From: Cunninghamia lanceolata
Taxonomy: Eukaryota > Streptophyta > Pinopsida > Cupressales > Cupressaceae
Direction of reading: 5' to 3'
Length of the DNA: 64,000 bases
Assembly: GCA_027924645.1 (NCBI GenBank)
Contig: BSBN01000037.1
Span: forward strand, 2,046,001-2,110,000
Position 1 is the stretch's first letter. Each line of letters opens with the position of its first letter. The notes below the pieces were generated by a model, which had not been told where the DNA came from, made no database searches, and saw nothing but the letters and a program-made list of their open reading frames with translations. This document shows positions 11,966 to 20,206 of the stretch, in pieces. Made by a program: the position numbers and the translations under genes.

Positions 11966-12235
11966 TTAGGGTTGAGGTAGACAAGGAACAACTGAGAGAC
12001 ATAGAGAGAGGTAGAGAGGTGAGGGGGAGAGATAAGTGAGATATAGAACATGAGCTAATGGAACTAGAGGTGAGATATTGTAAAGGTGCTATCGAAGGTG
12101 AGATAGGCACAAATATTAATGGATCAATCTATAGCAGGACAAAACGTGAGCCAGTAAATAATGGGAGATTATTTGCCTATTTCATAACAATATACCTCCC
12201 CTAAGTGTGGGGTGGACATCAAGAAACATAGATTT
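11966..12235 (+). other. Purine-rich segment plus second copy of island 1
   Basis: 11966-12110 is a purine-rich AGAGAGGTAGAGAGGTGAGG-type minisatellite related to the inverted-repeat arms at 13181 and 13773. It is followed by 12149-12233, the 85-bp sequence also found at 7561-7645. Telomere-like heptamers resume immediately after CATAGAT in this copy. Confidence 0.6.
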
Positions 12236-12478
12236 AGGGTTTAGGGATAGGGTTTAAGGTTGAGGGTTTAGGGTTGAGGGTTTAGGGATACAGTTTAGGG
12301 TTGAGGGTTTAGGGATAGTGTTAAGGGTTGAGGGTTTAGGGATAGGGTTTAGGGTTGAGGGATTAGGATTTAGGGTTGATGGATTAGGGTTTAATGTTGA
12401 GAGTTGAGGGTTTAGGAATAGGGATAGCATTTAGGGTCTAGGGATGAGGGATTAGAGTTGAGGGATTAGGATTGAGGG

Positions 12479-12799
12479 TATACAATAAATAAACTAGAAT
12501 TTAGGCAGGGTTGGGAAAATTTTGTGAATCATCATGGGTTGGAGATTGGAGATTTTGCTGTGTTCAGGTACATATCCAAGTCATATTTTAAGGTTAAGAT
12601 ATTTCAAAGAACAGGGTGCGTAAAAAATATCAATGCTCTTCAGCTTATGAATACCAACATTGATACAAATAAAAGATGCCCTTTTTCTAACAGAATATGC
12701 AGTTCAAGTCAACCAATGGGCAGCAAGTTGTTGAATGAATTAATTTTTGATGGGGAAAACAACAATGATGTTGAATCAATGGAAGAAAATCAAAATTAG
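12479..12799 (+). pseudogene. C-terminal half of a B3 DNA-binding domain inside the array
   Basis: The frame 12479-12799 reads through GWENFVNHHGLEIGDFAVF and then SYFKVKIFQRTGCVKN. This is the end of a plant B3 domain: the GW..F...N.L..GD..VF core, the F.V.IF strand and the closing GC. B3 domains bind DNA in transcription factors (REM/VRN1, ARF, LAV families); the IF..GC ending fits REM-type best. Only about 40 domain residues remain, followed by about 57 residues without a domain and a stop. Telomere-like repeats resume at once on both sides, so the first half of the domain and any promoter are missing. An ATG lies at 12534, inside the domain, so a functional product is unlikely. It looks like a captured exon fragment. 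Confidence 0.7.
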
Positions 12800-13180
12800 G
12801 GTTGAGGGCTGAGGGATTAGGATTGAGGGTTGAGGGATTAGGGTTTAGGGTATAGGGTAGAGGTTTGAAGGTTGAGGGATAATGTTCAAGGTTGAGTGTC
12901 AAAGGTTAAGTGTAATTTAAGGTTTGAGGGATTAAGGGTTTAAGAGTTGAGGGATTAGGGTTTAAGGCATAGTGTCAAGTGTAGAGGGTTTAGAGACAAG
13001 GTTTATGGTTGAAGGTTTAAGGATTGAGGGTTGAGGCTTTAGGGCTGAGGGTTAAGGGATTAGGGTATAAGGTATAGTGTCAAGGGTAGAGGGTTTAGGG
13101 ATAGGGTTTAGGATTTAAGGTTTAAGGGTTGAGGGTTGAGGTTTTAGGGATAGGGTTTAGTGTTTAGGTTAAGTGAGACA

Positions 13181-13500
13181 CCTAGATGACTAAGGACAGA
13201 TGAAGAGGCAGACAAGGAATGACTAAGAGACCTAGAGAGGGGAGAGGTAGAGAGGTTAGTGGGAGATAGAGGTGAGAGATAGAGAGGTGAGGGGAGAGAT
13301 AGAATAAAATGAGAGAGTGAAGTTGACAACTTGAGGGAAAGATGGGTAAGGAGGGAGAGAGGTGGAGAGGAAGGGAAATATCTAGAGAGCCCTGAAAGAT
13401 ATACAAGTGAGAGACCTACAACCTAGGGAGAGAGGGGTGAGAGAGATAGGGGAGAGATGGGGGTGAGGCAGATAGGAGAGGAGAGGGGTGGATAAGGGTT
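13181..13500 (+). repeat. Purine-rich inverted repeat, left arm (320 bp)
   Basis: GA-rich minisatellite-like sequence (GAGAGATAGAGAGGTGAGGG and relatives) with a unique core AAGTTGACAACTTGAGGGAA. It matches the reverse complement of 13773-14092 nearly base for base. The arms are separated by about 270 bp of telomere-like sequence. Confidence 0.85.
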
Positions 13501-13610
13501 AAGGCTTTAAGGCTTTAGGTTTAAGGGTCAAGGGTTTAGGGTTTAAGGGTTGAGGTATTAAGGGTCTAAGGGTTGAGGGTTTAGGGTTTAAGGTATAGTG
13601 GCAAGGGTTG

Positions 13611-14412
13611 AACCCTAATCCCTCAACCCTCGACACAATACCTTAAAACCTTAATCCCTCAACCTTGGGATTTAAGGTATAGAAAACCTAATCCCTCAAC
13701 CCTTAGACCCTTAATACCTAAACCCTTAAACCCTCAACCCTTAAACCCTAAACCCTTGACCCTTAAACCCTCAACCCTTATCCACCCCTCTTCTCCCCTA
13801 TCTACCTCACTCCCATCTCTCCTCTATCTCTCTCACCCCTCTCTTCCTAGGTTGTAGGTCTCTCACTTGTATATCTCTCAGGGCTCTCTAGATATTTCCC
13901 TTCCTCTCCACCTGTCTCCCTCGTCCTTACCCATCTTTCCCTCAAGTTGTCAACTTCACTCTCTCATTTTATTCTATCTCTCCCCTCACCTCTCTATCTC
14001 TCACTTCTATCTCCCCCTCACCTCTACCTCTCCCCTCTCTAAGTTTCTCAGTCACTCCTTGTCTACCTCTCCATCCGTCCTTAGCCATCTAGGTCTCTTA
14101 TTTAACCTTAAACCCTAAACCCTATCCCTAAATCCTAAACCCTTAAAACTTAAATCCTAAACCCTATCCCTAAACCCTCAACCCTCGACACTATAACTTA
14201 AACCCTAAACCCTATCCCTAAAGCCTCACCCCTCAACCCTTAAACCTTAAACCCTAAACCCTCTACCCTCGACACTATACATTAAACCCTAATCCCTTAA
14301 CCCTCATCCCTAAATCCTCAACCCTCATCCCTTAAATCTTCAACCCTAAACCCTCTACCCTCAATAGTATGCCTTAAACCCTAATCCTTCAACCATTAAA
14401 CCCTCGACCCTT
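13611..14412 (-). repeat. Telomere-like array, C-rich strand on plus (inverted part)
   Basis: From 13611 the repeats read CCCTAAA, CCCTCAA, CCCTTAA on the plus strand, the reverse of the long array before it. A short G-strand stretch returns near 13656-13680. The segment is broken by the right arm of the inverted repeat and ends where the T/A-rich subterminal block begins. The head-to-head switch at GGGTTGAACCCT is the symmetry point of the palindrome. Confidence 0.9.
13773..14092 (-). repeat. Purine-rich inverted repeat, right arm (320 bp)
   Basis: Reverse complement of 13181-13500 with scattered substitutions and small indels. The ORFs on opposite strands in the two arms give similar Ser/Leu/Pro-rich peptides only because the DNA is the same. 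Confidence 0.85.
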
Positions 14413-14457
14413 AAACATTGGGCAAACTTTTGAAAAAAAGAAAAAAATGCAAAAAAA

Positions 14458-14550
14458 AACAATAACACGCTCACGTTATAACGTGAGTGAGTTATGCTAG
14501 CGTTATAATGCACTATAACGCGAGCACGTTGTAACGCGCTCACATTATGG
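14458..14550 (-). repeat. CpG-rich subterminal palindromes, right
   Basis: On the plus strand: AATAACACGCTCACGTTATA, ACGTGAGTGAGTTATG, TAACGCGAGCACGTTG and TAACGCGCTCACATTATGG. The block aligns with 6976-7040 in inverted orientation and has about 60 bp more. A T-rich stretch with TTTGCATTTTTTT follows inward on both sides. Confidence 0.55.
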
Positions 14551-14579
14551 CTTTTTAAAAAGTTTTAAGAATTTGGCCA

Positions 14580-14616
14580 CTTTTTGGCCCCCCATCTTTT
14601 TGCACCCGCCCAATTA
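14580..14616 (-). repeat. Right terminal inverted repeat of the telomere-like unit
   Basis: Read on the minus strand it begins TAATTGGGCGGGTGC and ends GGGGGGCCAAAAAG, matching the left end. A GTGGCCA follows inward on both sides (about 6137 on the plus strand and 14575 on the minus strand), which strengthens the pairing. Confidence 0.6.
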
Positions 14617-15570
14617 GTAACCATAAAGTCGAGGAAGATTCAGCCGGTTGGGTACTCACCATAAAAGTCAAACATGGTGATCATTCAAATGTCAAATGGA
14701 GGGAAGATAACCATTGTGTAACTGGTCTTAATTACTTGTTGAGCAAATTTAGGAGTTACTGTTATGCTAGATCTGCATTGAAGCAACTTGCTTGACCAGA
14801 TTCCATGCATGCATAACCTCCTCTCCACTTTCTATGCTTTCCCTAAAAGTGGCATCCTCCTATTCTGTTGGAGTTGACTGCCTTGCTAGGTAGTTAGTTT
14901 TGTAGTTTTCCTTCTATAAATAAGGCTTTGATGCTCCTTCTGAGGGGTTGATTAAGCAGAGATTGTATTTGCATTATCTAGTTTTCAGTAATACAATTAT
15001 GATGTTCATTTGTACTCATGTTTTCTAATGAATAAAATGAAGTTATAAGTTCACATTTCTGAGTTTACATTTGTCTTAGGTAATACTCATCCAAGGGGGC
15101 CCACTTGGTGAGCATTCCATCCTTTAGTTTAGTTGTATTTTCTGTTAAAGCAATTAGTTAAATATGGGATTGAATGTTCTTGCAGCCACTAGAATTATAT
15201 TCTGTGTCTGTTTCTGCAGCCAAAGTAGACAAAGTAGTTTTCTATTTGTTTGCCCAAACTTTTATTTTTTGTCATGTACTTGAGATTTGAATAGTTGTTG
15301 GTTGATGTTCAGCATTCATGTTATTTCTTTCCTAGCAGTTTATTTTCAGCATTATGTCTTTCTTAGCTATAGAGTGAAGTGGCTACTTTGGAAGTTCTTA
15401 GTGCACATACTGTGCTGACCCATTTCAAGTTCACATCCCTAGGTTGACAAGTGAAATGCATCTCCATAGTGATTAAGACAGCTATTCAGGTTAGATGTCC
15501 AATCTCTGAGTCACAGCTTTATGAGCTTAGTTGTTAAACCATTGTAGGAGACCAACACCATGCAGGTTCA
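14617..15570 (+). other. LTR-like sequence upstream of the PPR fragment
   Basis: No gene. A TATA-box-like TATAAATAAGG at about 14917 is followed by a leader and an AATAAAATG polyadenylation-like signal near 15030, the layout of a plant LTR promoter region. A possible LTR start TGTGTAACTGG lies near 14715. No second copy or target duplication could be matched, so the boundaries are unknown. Confidence 0.35.
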
Positions 15571-16112
15571 GTGGATGAGGGTTGTACATACTTCAATCAG
15601 ATTAGTAATCCTTATTGCATTACACCTACAATTGATCATTATATGTGCATGGTTGACCTTCTTGCTCATGCTAGCTATCTTGAGGACACTCTAAACTATA
15701 TCATTAAGATGTCATTTAAATCTATCGTTGTTGTGTGGATGTGTTTTCTTGGTGCCTGTAGATCACATATGAATGTAGGGTTAGGAGTATTTATAGCGAC
15801 CCTACTTTTTAATTTAGATCCTAAAAATGCTATAACTTTATGCTCTTCTCTCAAACATCCATGTAGAAGTGGGCAAGTTGGTGAGGTTCAAATGTTAGGA
15901 AGATTGATGAAAGATAGAGGAGTTAAAAATATTCCTAGATGTAGTTGGATTGAAGACCATAAAATGATAAATTCTTTTTGTGTGGGAGATAGATCACATC
16001 CATAGACATGGGATCTATGCAAAGTTTGAGAACTTGTCTTGGGAGATGAAGGCAGGAGGGCAATTTCTAGATTTAGGGCATTTACTAAATGATGTGGAAG
16101 AGGAGCAAAAAT
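15571..16112 (+). pseudogene. PLS-class PPR protein C-terminus (E and start of DYW), frameshifted
   Basis: PPR proteins of this class bind organellar RNA and guide C-to-U editing. The ORF 15571-16005 carries the post-repeat E/E+ region: a start after the usual VDEG, DHYMCMVDLLAHASYLEDTL, then GACRSH, LDPKNA, RLMKDRGVKN, CSWIE and FCVGDRSHP. A TAG follows at 16003. After a one-base shift the next expected part is visible (LSWEMKAGG, then LLNDVEEEQK at about 16030-16110), so the DYW domain had begun before the gene broke. The part that should hold YVLLSN is replaced by unrelated residues. No PPR repeats precede it; LTR-like DNA does. Confidence 0.85.
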
Positions 16113-16319
16113 AATTAACTCTGCCACCATAGTGAGAGGTGGCAGTTGCATTTGGCTTATTAAACATACCCCCTAGAACAATCTCTAGAGTTGTAAGAAC
16201 TTTCAAGTATGTGTTGATTGCCACACTACAAAATTTATCTCCAAGTTTGTTGTAAGAGAAATTGTTGTGATAGATGCAAACTATTTCCATCATTTTAAAC
16301 AGGGACAATGTTCTTGAGG

Positions 16320-16992
16320 AGATGATTGGTGATGCTAAATGAAGTAATCTAAAAAATAGGCTTGCAATATGTTGTAGTGGCAACTGCCCTGGTAGACATA
16401 TATGAAAAATATGGAAACATAGACAAAGCACGTGAACTATTTAATAAAATGTCTCAAAGAAATGTGGTCTCATGGACTGCAATGGTTGCAGGATATGCAC
16501 AAATTAAACTTTTTGAGAAGACTTTAGAAACTTTCAAGCATTTATGCAATTGGCAGATGTAAAGCCAGACTCCACAACCTTTGCCAGCATCCTCCCTACT
16601 TGTGCCAAAATGGGAGCTTTGGAACAGGGTATGGACATCCATCAAAGCATGAAGGATAGAGGAATTTTGTCAGATGTTGTAGTTGCAACTGCCCTGGTAG
16701 ACATGTATGCAAAATGTGGAACCATGGACAAGGCACATGAATTGTTTGATAAAATGCCTCAAAAAATGTGGTCTCATGGACTGTAATGATTGCAAGATAC
16801 GTACAAAATGGATTTTTTGAAAATGCTCTAGAAACTTTCAAGAAAATGCAATTGGCAGGTGTAAAGCCAAACTGCACAATCTTTGCCAGCATCCTCCATG
16901 CCTGTTCCAAAATGGAAGCTTTGCAAAAGGGAATGGACATCCATCAAAGCATAATGGAAGGGGGATTTTTGTCAAATATTATAGTTGGATAG
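16320..16992 (+). pseudogene. PPR repeat fragment, two frameshifts
   Basis: About two and a half PLS-type repeats spread over three frames. Frame 1 (16362-) has VVVATALVDIYEKYGNIDKA and NVVSWTAMVAGYAQ; frame 2 (16544-) has VKPDSTTFASILPTCAKMGA and DVVVATALVDMYAKCG; frame 3 (16768-) has VSWTVMIARYVQNGF and VKPNCTIFASILHAC. The frame changes near 16540 and near 16770, the second from loss of one A in a run after CCTCAAAAAA. It ends at TAG 16990. The repeats lie downstream of the E/DYW fragment, although in a gene they would come first, so these are rearranged pieces or remains of two genes. Confidence 0.88.
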
Positions 16993-17665
16993 TGCGGTGT
17001 TGCAGTGAAGAAATGGGTGAAAATTGATGAGGTTCTATGACAATCCCAAAAACTTTGCTTCAAACTTAACAAAAAGGCTTCCATTTATGTGCATATAATA
17101 CATGGGAATGTTCATAAGATAGTGCAATTGTGTTTGTAGCATGTGGTGACTTCCCTAAATGACATGAAAGGTTTTAAACTCTTAACAAAGATATTATTTG
17201 CATTTCTTATCAAAGATTTAAACTTTGGGCAAAATAGGACATACGTGTCATACTGTGAAATCCAACACTCCACCTGCAACGTACCCAAAATCCCTGGACC
17301 TTAGCAATGTGGTCCAAGAATCTCTCGATCTATAATTTGGACTATGGGTGAGTTTTCTTATATGGGAAGGGAAAAATTTACAAGCTCAAGTTACAAAATA
17401 GTAAGATACAAAACTGAAAGTCATTCTTGTGCATGAAAAGCCCTATTCCGTGGATGATAAAACCATACATAATACAACTTTGTGTGGAAAAAGTGCAAGT
17501 ACTATGCTTCACTTCAACTACAACCTAGACTTTGCTCTTGGCACATCTTGCAGGTGACAAGACCTCTAAATAACTTCATAATGAAGCAAAATATAGAGAA
17601 TACTTTCCATTTACAAAACTTAAGTTGTACCAAAATTAAAATAAACTACAAATAATTGATGAATG
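16993..17665. other. Noncoding spacer between PPR and PRL1-like pseudogenes
   Basis: No gene seen. It contains GCAATGTGGTCCAAGAATCT at 17304, which recurs with one difference at 18723. The two copies lie in the same orientation on either side of the WD40 pseudogene. Confidence 0.5.
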
Positions 17666-18640
17666 CTAAAAGCGCCTACTCTTTTTAGGTGGTTTGAAAT
17701 TTAATGGATGACTTTCAGCAGTGGCTGTATCATCTTTTTTCCACATTTTGATAGTTTTGTCAACCTCACAGGTAACAAGCCTAGAGCCAGTCATGTCATA
17801 TGAGAGTGCATATATTCCATCTTCATTATCCAGTGATCTAGGTTGCACAATTATTTTAGCCTGTTGAAAATTGTGACCGCTCTTCCAATCATAGAACCAC
17901 AAGCTCCCATTGTCACCTACAGAGACAAGCACATTATCCTCATTTACATCCATCACATTTATGGTTGTCTCTGGATGTGACAACATATTGTGAAAAAATT
18001 CTCCCTTGGGAAGTTTGAACTTGTTGATATTATGAGCAGATGTTGATGCAAAATTGTGCTCAGAATGGTGCACTGTGAGTGCTCGAACAGATTTCTTGTG
18101 ATATGTAAGAGTGGACATTGATTTCCCTACAGCAAGATCCCATAACTTGATCATAGTATCATGGGAGCCAGTCACCACTTGTGGATTTGTTCCTTATGTG
18201 AAAATTGAACACACAGTATCTTAATGACCACTAAATGCATATATCCCATACTCTACGCATAGAATCACAACCCCCACTACAAAGAATATCCAATGTTGGA
18301 TGAAGTGTCAAATAATAAACACCACTATTATGCCCAGATAAGAATGGATAACCTTGTTATACTCAAGATCCCAGCATTTGACTTGATTATCATCTCCAGT
18401 AGAAAATATGTAAGGGTTTCGAGAACTTACAGCCAAACCTCTTATCTGCTCAATATGTCCAGTTAATGTAATCTTGAGTTTTCCTGTGGCTGTTTCCCAA
18501 ATCTTTATTGTTTGATCAGTTGAACCAGTACATAACCACTCATTAGTATGGTCAAAAGCAATAGACCTCACCCAACCCAAACGCCCACTAATAACCCTGA
18601 ACAACTTCCATGGGGGATGCCTGATAACCACTCTTTAGTA
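17666..18640 (-). pseudogene. PRL1: Intron-less pseudogene of PRL1-like WD40 protein
   Basis: PRL1 (pleiotropic regulatory locus 1) is a nuclear WD40 protein of the spliceosome-associated MAC/NTC complex. The minus strand carries its C-terminal beta-propeller. ORF 18308-18631 has [45 protein letters not shown] and [19 protein letters not shown] 17666-18178 has VTGSHDTMIKLWDL, LPKGEFFHNMLS, LWFYDWKSGHNF, ETC-type VTCEVDKTIKMWK and the family ending HPLNFKPPKKSRRF. The 130 bp between them still encode [16 protein letters not shown] and SGH.DTVCSIFT but hold stops and a small deletion. Repeats that family genes spread over many exons are joined without introns, which suggests a retrocopy, truncated at its 5' end. 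No clear poly(A) was seen. Confidence 0.88.
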
Positions 18641-19842
18641 TTGAGGAATGCCTGAAATCCCTCGACCTCTAAAACTAATAACTTCCTTCAAGCTCCCAAT
18701 ATCCATGCATCCTTCTTAGCTAGCAACGTGGTCCAAGAATCTCTCCTGAACTTCTACAACGTGGTGACAAAAATATTTAAACTCCTTCAATATCAACATT
18801 GGATCACGCCAAAACCAGGAAACCCTAGCCCTTTGTGATGTGTGGGTCTGGAAAAAACTCCTTTTCACTTTTGGCACCCATCCTTTTTCACTTTTAGCAC
18901 CCATCCTTTTCACTATTAGCGCCCATATTTTTTCTAATTACCCACTTTAATATCATATTGTCTAATTTTTATTTGTGTGACTAATTATTTAGTCATTTAT
19001 AGCTGTGATTTTACCTGATGATCAAATTAGTCATTTATAGTTGTGTTGCAAAAATGATTAGATTTTAGTCATTTTTAGTTTTCATGACTAAAAGTTTTAG
19101 TCACCTAGTCATTTATTTGCCCAAATTCTACTAGTGATGTGATTATAGACCTTATGAGAAGGTTGTCTTTATTATAATCTTTTATTGCTTGGTGTTATAT
19201 GCAAGGACAATCTTGTATCCCACTCTTGGTCTACTCGACAGGTAAATGATCCAATAGGTGTTGCCCACCTGATTATTAGATGCATTCTTTATATGTATCT
19301 TGTCTTCTCTTTTACACTAGTCTTGAAAAGGATTGTTGAGAAGTAGATGCATGGGTTTATGGATTTTTGTTGCTCTCATTACTATTTGATCTTGAGCTAT
19401 GAAACTAGTTCTAAGGATTTGTTTTGGAGAGGTACACAAATGGTTTGTGGTTTTTGGACTAATTCCCTTTGTTGTTGGAATGTTTGGCTAGTTTGATATA
19501 TTTTCAATGAGAGGTTAACATCTATTGCTACCATGTTTTCATCATAATTTGGATGTTAGATGTTAATACCCTTTCAATTTGGGAGTGTTGAAAGAGATCT
19601 TACTTTACACATTTTGGCATAGGTTACTGTGGTATAAAGACATGGTATGATTTTGCAGTTTCTCTCTTTCTTGGTATATTGTCTTCTTCTTAAAGGTTGT
19701 CATGTTTATGGAGTTGAAGTTTGTATTGGAGTCAAGTGTTATTGTTGTTAACAACAATTTGGTAGCTCCTTGATCTTTTTCTTCATTGGTTAAGAGGACT
19801 TGGGAGAGTTATTCAGAGATTGGTAAAGAGAGATGTTTTATG
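18641..19842. other. Noncoding region with short tandem repeat and possible CACTA-type ends
   Basis: No gene. At 18855-18925 a 22-23-bp unit (CACTTTTAGCACCCATCC) is repeated about three times. At 18960-19120 the motif TAGTCATTTA and its complement recur, and the stretch ends with the reverse complement of CACTAGTAGAATTTGGGC near 19136, like a CACTA transposon end. A left partner CACTATTAGCGCCCAT is at 18911, but the flanking three bases do not match. From 19140 to 19842 there is unremarkable sequence into which the solo LTR was inserted. Confidence 0.35.
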
Positions 19843-19847
19843 CATAT
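19843..19847 (+). repeat. Left 5-bp target-site duplication (CATAT) of the solo LTR
   Basis: CATAT directly before the TG of the LTR. The same five bases follow the terminal CA at 25127-25131. Confidence 0.85.
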
Positions 19848-20188
19848 TGTATACACCTAAAATTGGCACGACTCTAGCTAAATAAATATTTCTAATATTT
19901 AATTCATCTTAAATTCCTCTATCAATAAATAAATAAATAAATTTATTTATTTGATTCATATTTCTCTGAAAAATTAAATAAAACCATTTATTTAATTAAA
20001 GTCTTCCCAAATTATTCTAAAAATCATTTTAAATTAAATAATACCAAATTATTTAATTAGATCCTCCAAATTATTTAATTAATTCTTCTCATTCTCTATA
20101 TTTAAATAAATCCAAATATTTATTTAAATTATCTATTTCTTTCAAAATTGAATTAATACCAAAAATAATTCAATAAATCCACATTTAC

Positions 20189-20206
20189 ATGTAATTAAAT
20201 ATTTTA
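20189..20206 (+). repeat. Left 18-bp target-site duplication of the LINE
   Basis: ATGTAATTAAATATTTTA, identical to 24454-24471. Confidence 0.92.

Larger units (their letters stand above)
7255..13610 (+). repeat. Degenerate telomere-like heptamer array, G-rich strand on plus
   Basis: Long array of seven-base units: TTTAGGG (the plant telomere unit) mixed with TTGAGGG, TTAAGGG, ATTAGGG, GATAGGG and similar variants. Pure runs of TTTAGGG are short, which differs from an active telomere end. Higher-order structure is visible: the anchor TTAACGATTG recurs at 8211, 9487 and 10191, and a block starting GGGTCGAG with CAGAGTTAAGGG recurs at 9011, 9736 and 10959. Segments of roughly 0.7 and 1.2 kb have therefore been duplicated within the array. 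It is interrupted by the islands at 7545-7915, 11966-12235, 12479-12799 and 13181-13500. Confidence 0.92.
6092..14616. mobile_element. 8.5-kb inverted-repeat-bounded unit filled with telomere-like repeats
   Basis: The two ends match in inverted orientation. The left end TAATTGGGTAAGTGCAAGAA followed by GATGGGGGCCAAAAAG (6092-6127) pairs with the reverse complement of 14580-14616. Inside both ends lies a CpG-rich block built on AACGCGAGYGCGTTAT-type palindromes, followed on both sides by a T-rich stretch with TTTGCATTTTT, and then telomere-like heptamers whose G-rich strand points inward from each end. The left arm has about 830 bp (6150-6975) missing from the right arm. No transposase was found, so a non-autonomous element is the simplest reading. 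Flanks could be read as a TA duplication, but the end sequence is itself palindromic, so this is not proof. Alternatives are a large inverted duplication or a foldback element. Confidence 0.5.

Noticed and set aside
13182..14118. Similar Ser/Leu/Pro-rich ORFs on opposite strands (13182-13406 minus, 13867-14118 plus)
   Set aside because: The same DNA in the two arms of an inverted repeat with minisatellite composition; no domain.
6092..14616. True telomere or a simple chromosome-fusion point
   Set aside because: The repeats are degenerate with block duplications and islands, and they are bounded by matching inverted repeats; a fusion point would show purer head-to-head telomere runs.
18911..19136. 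Complete CACTA-type MITE
   Set aside because: Both ends resemble CACTA.TAG, but the flanking three bases (TTT and ATG) do not match and the left end lies in a tandem repeat, so the boundaries are not supported.
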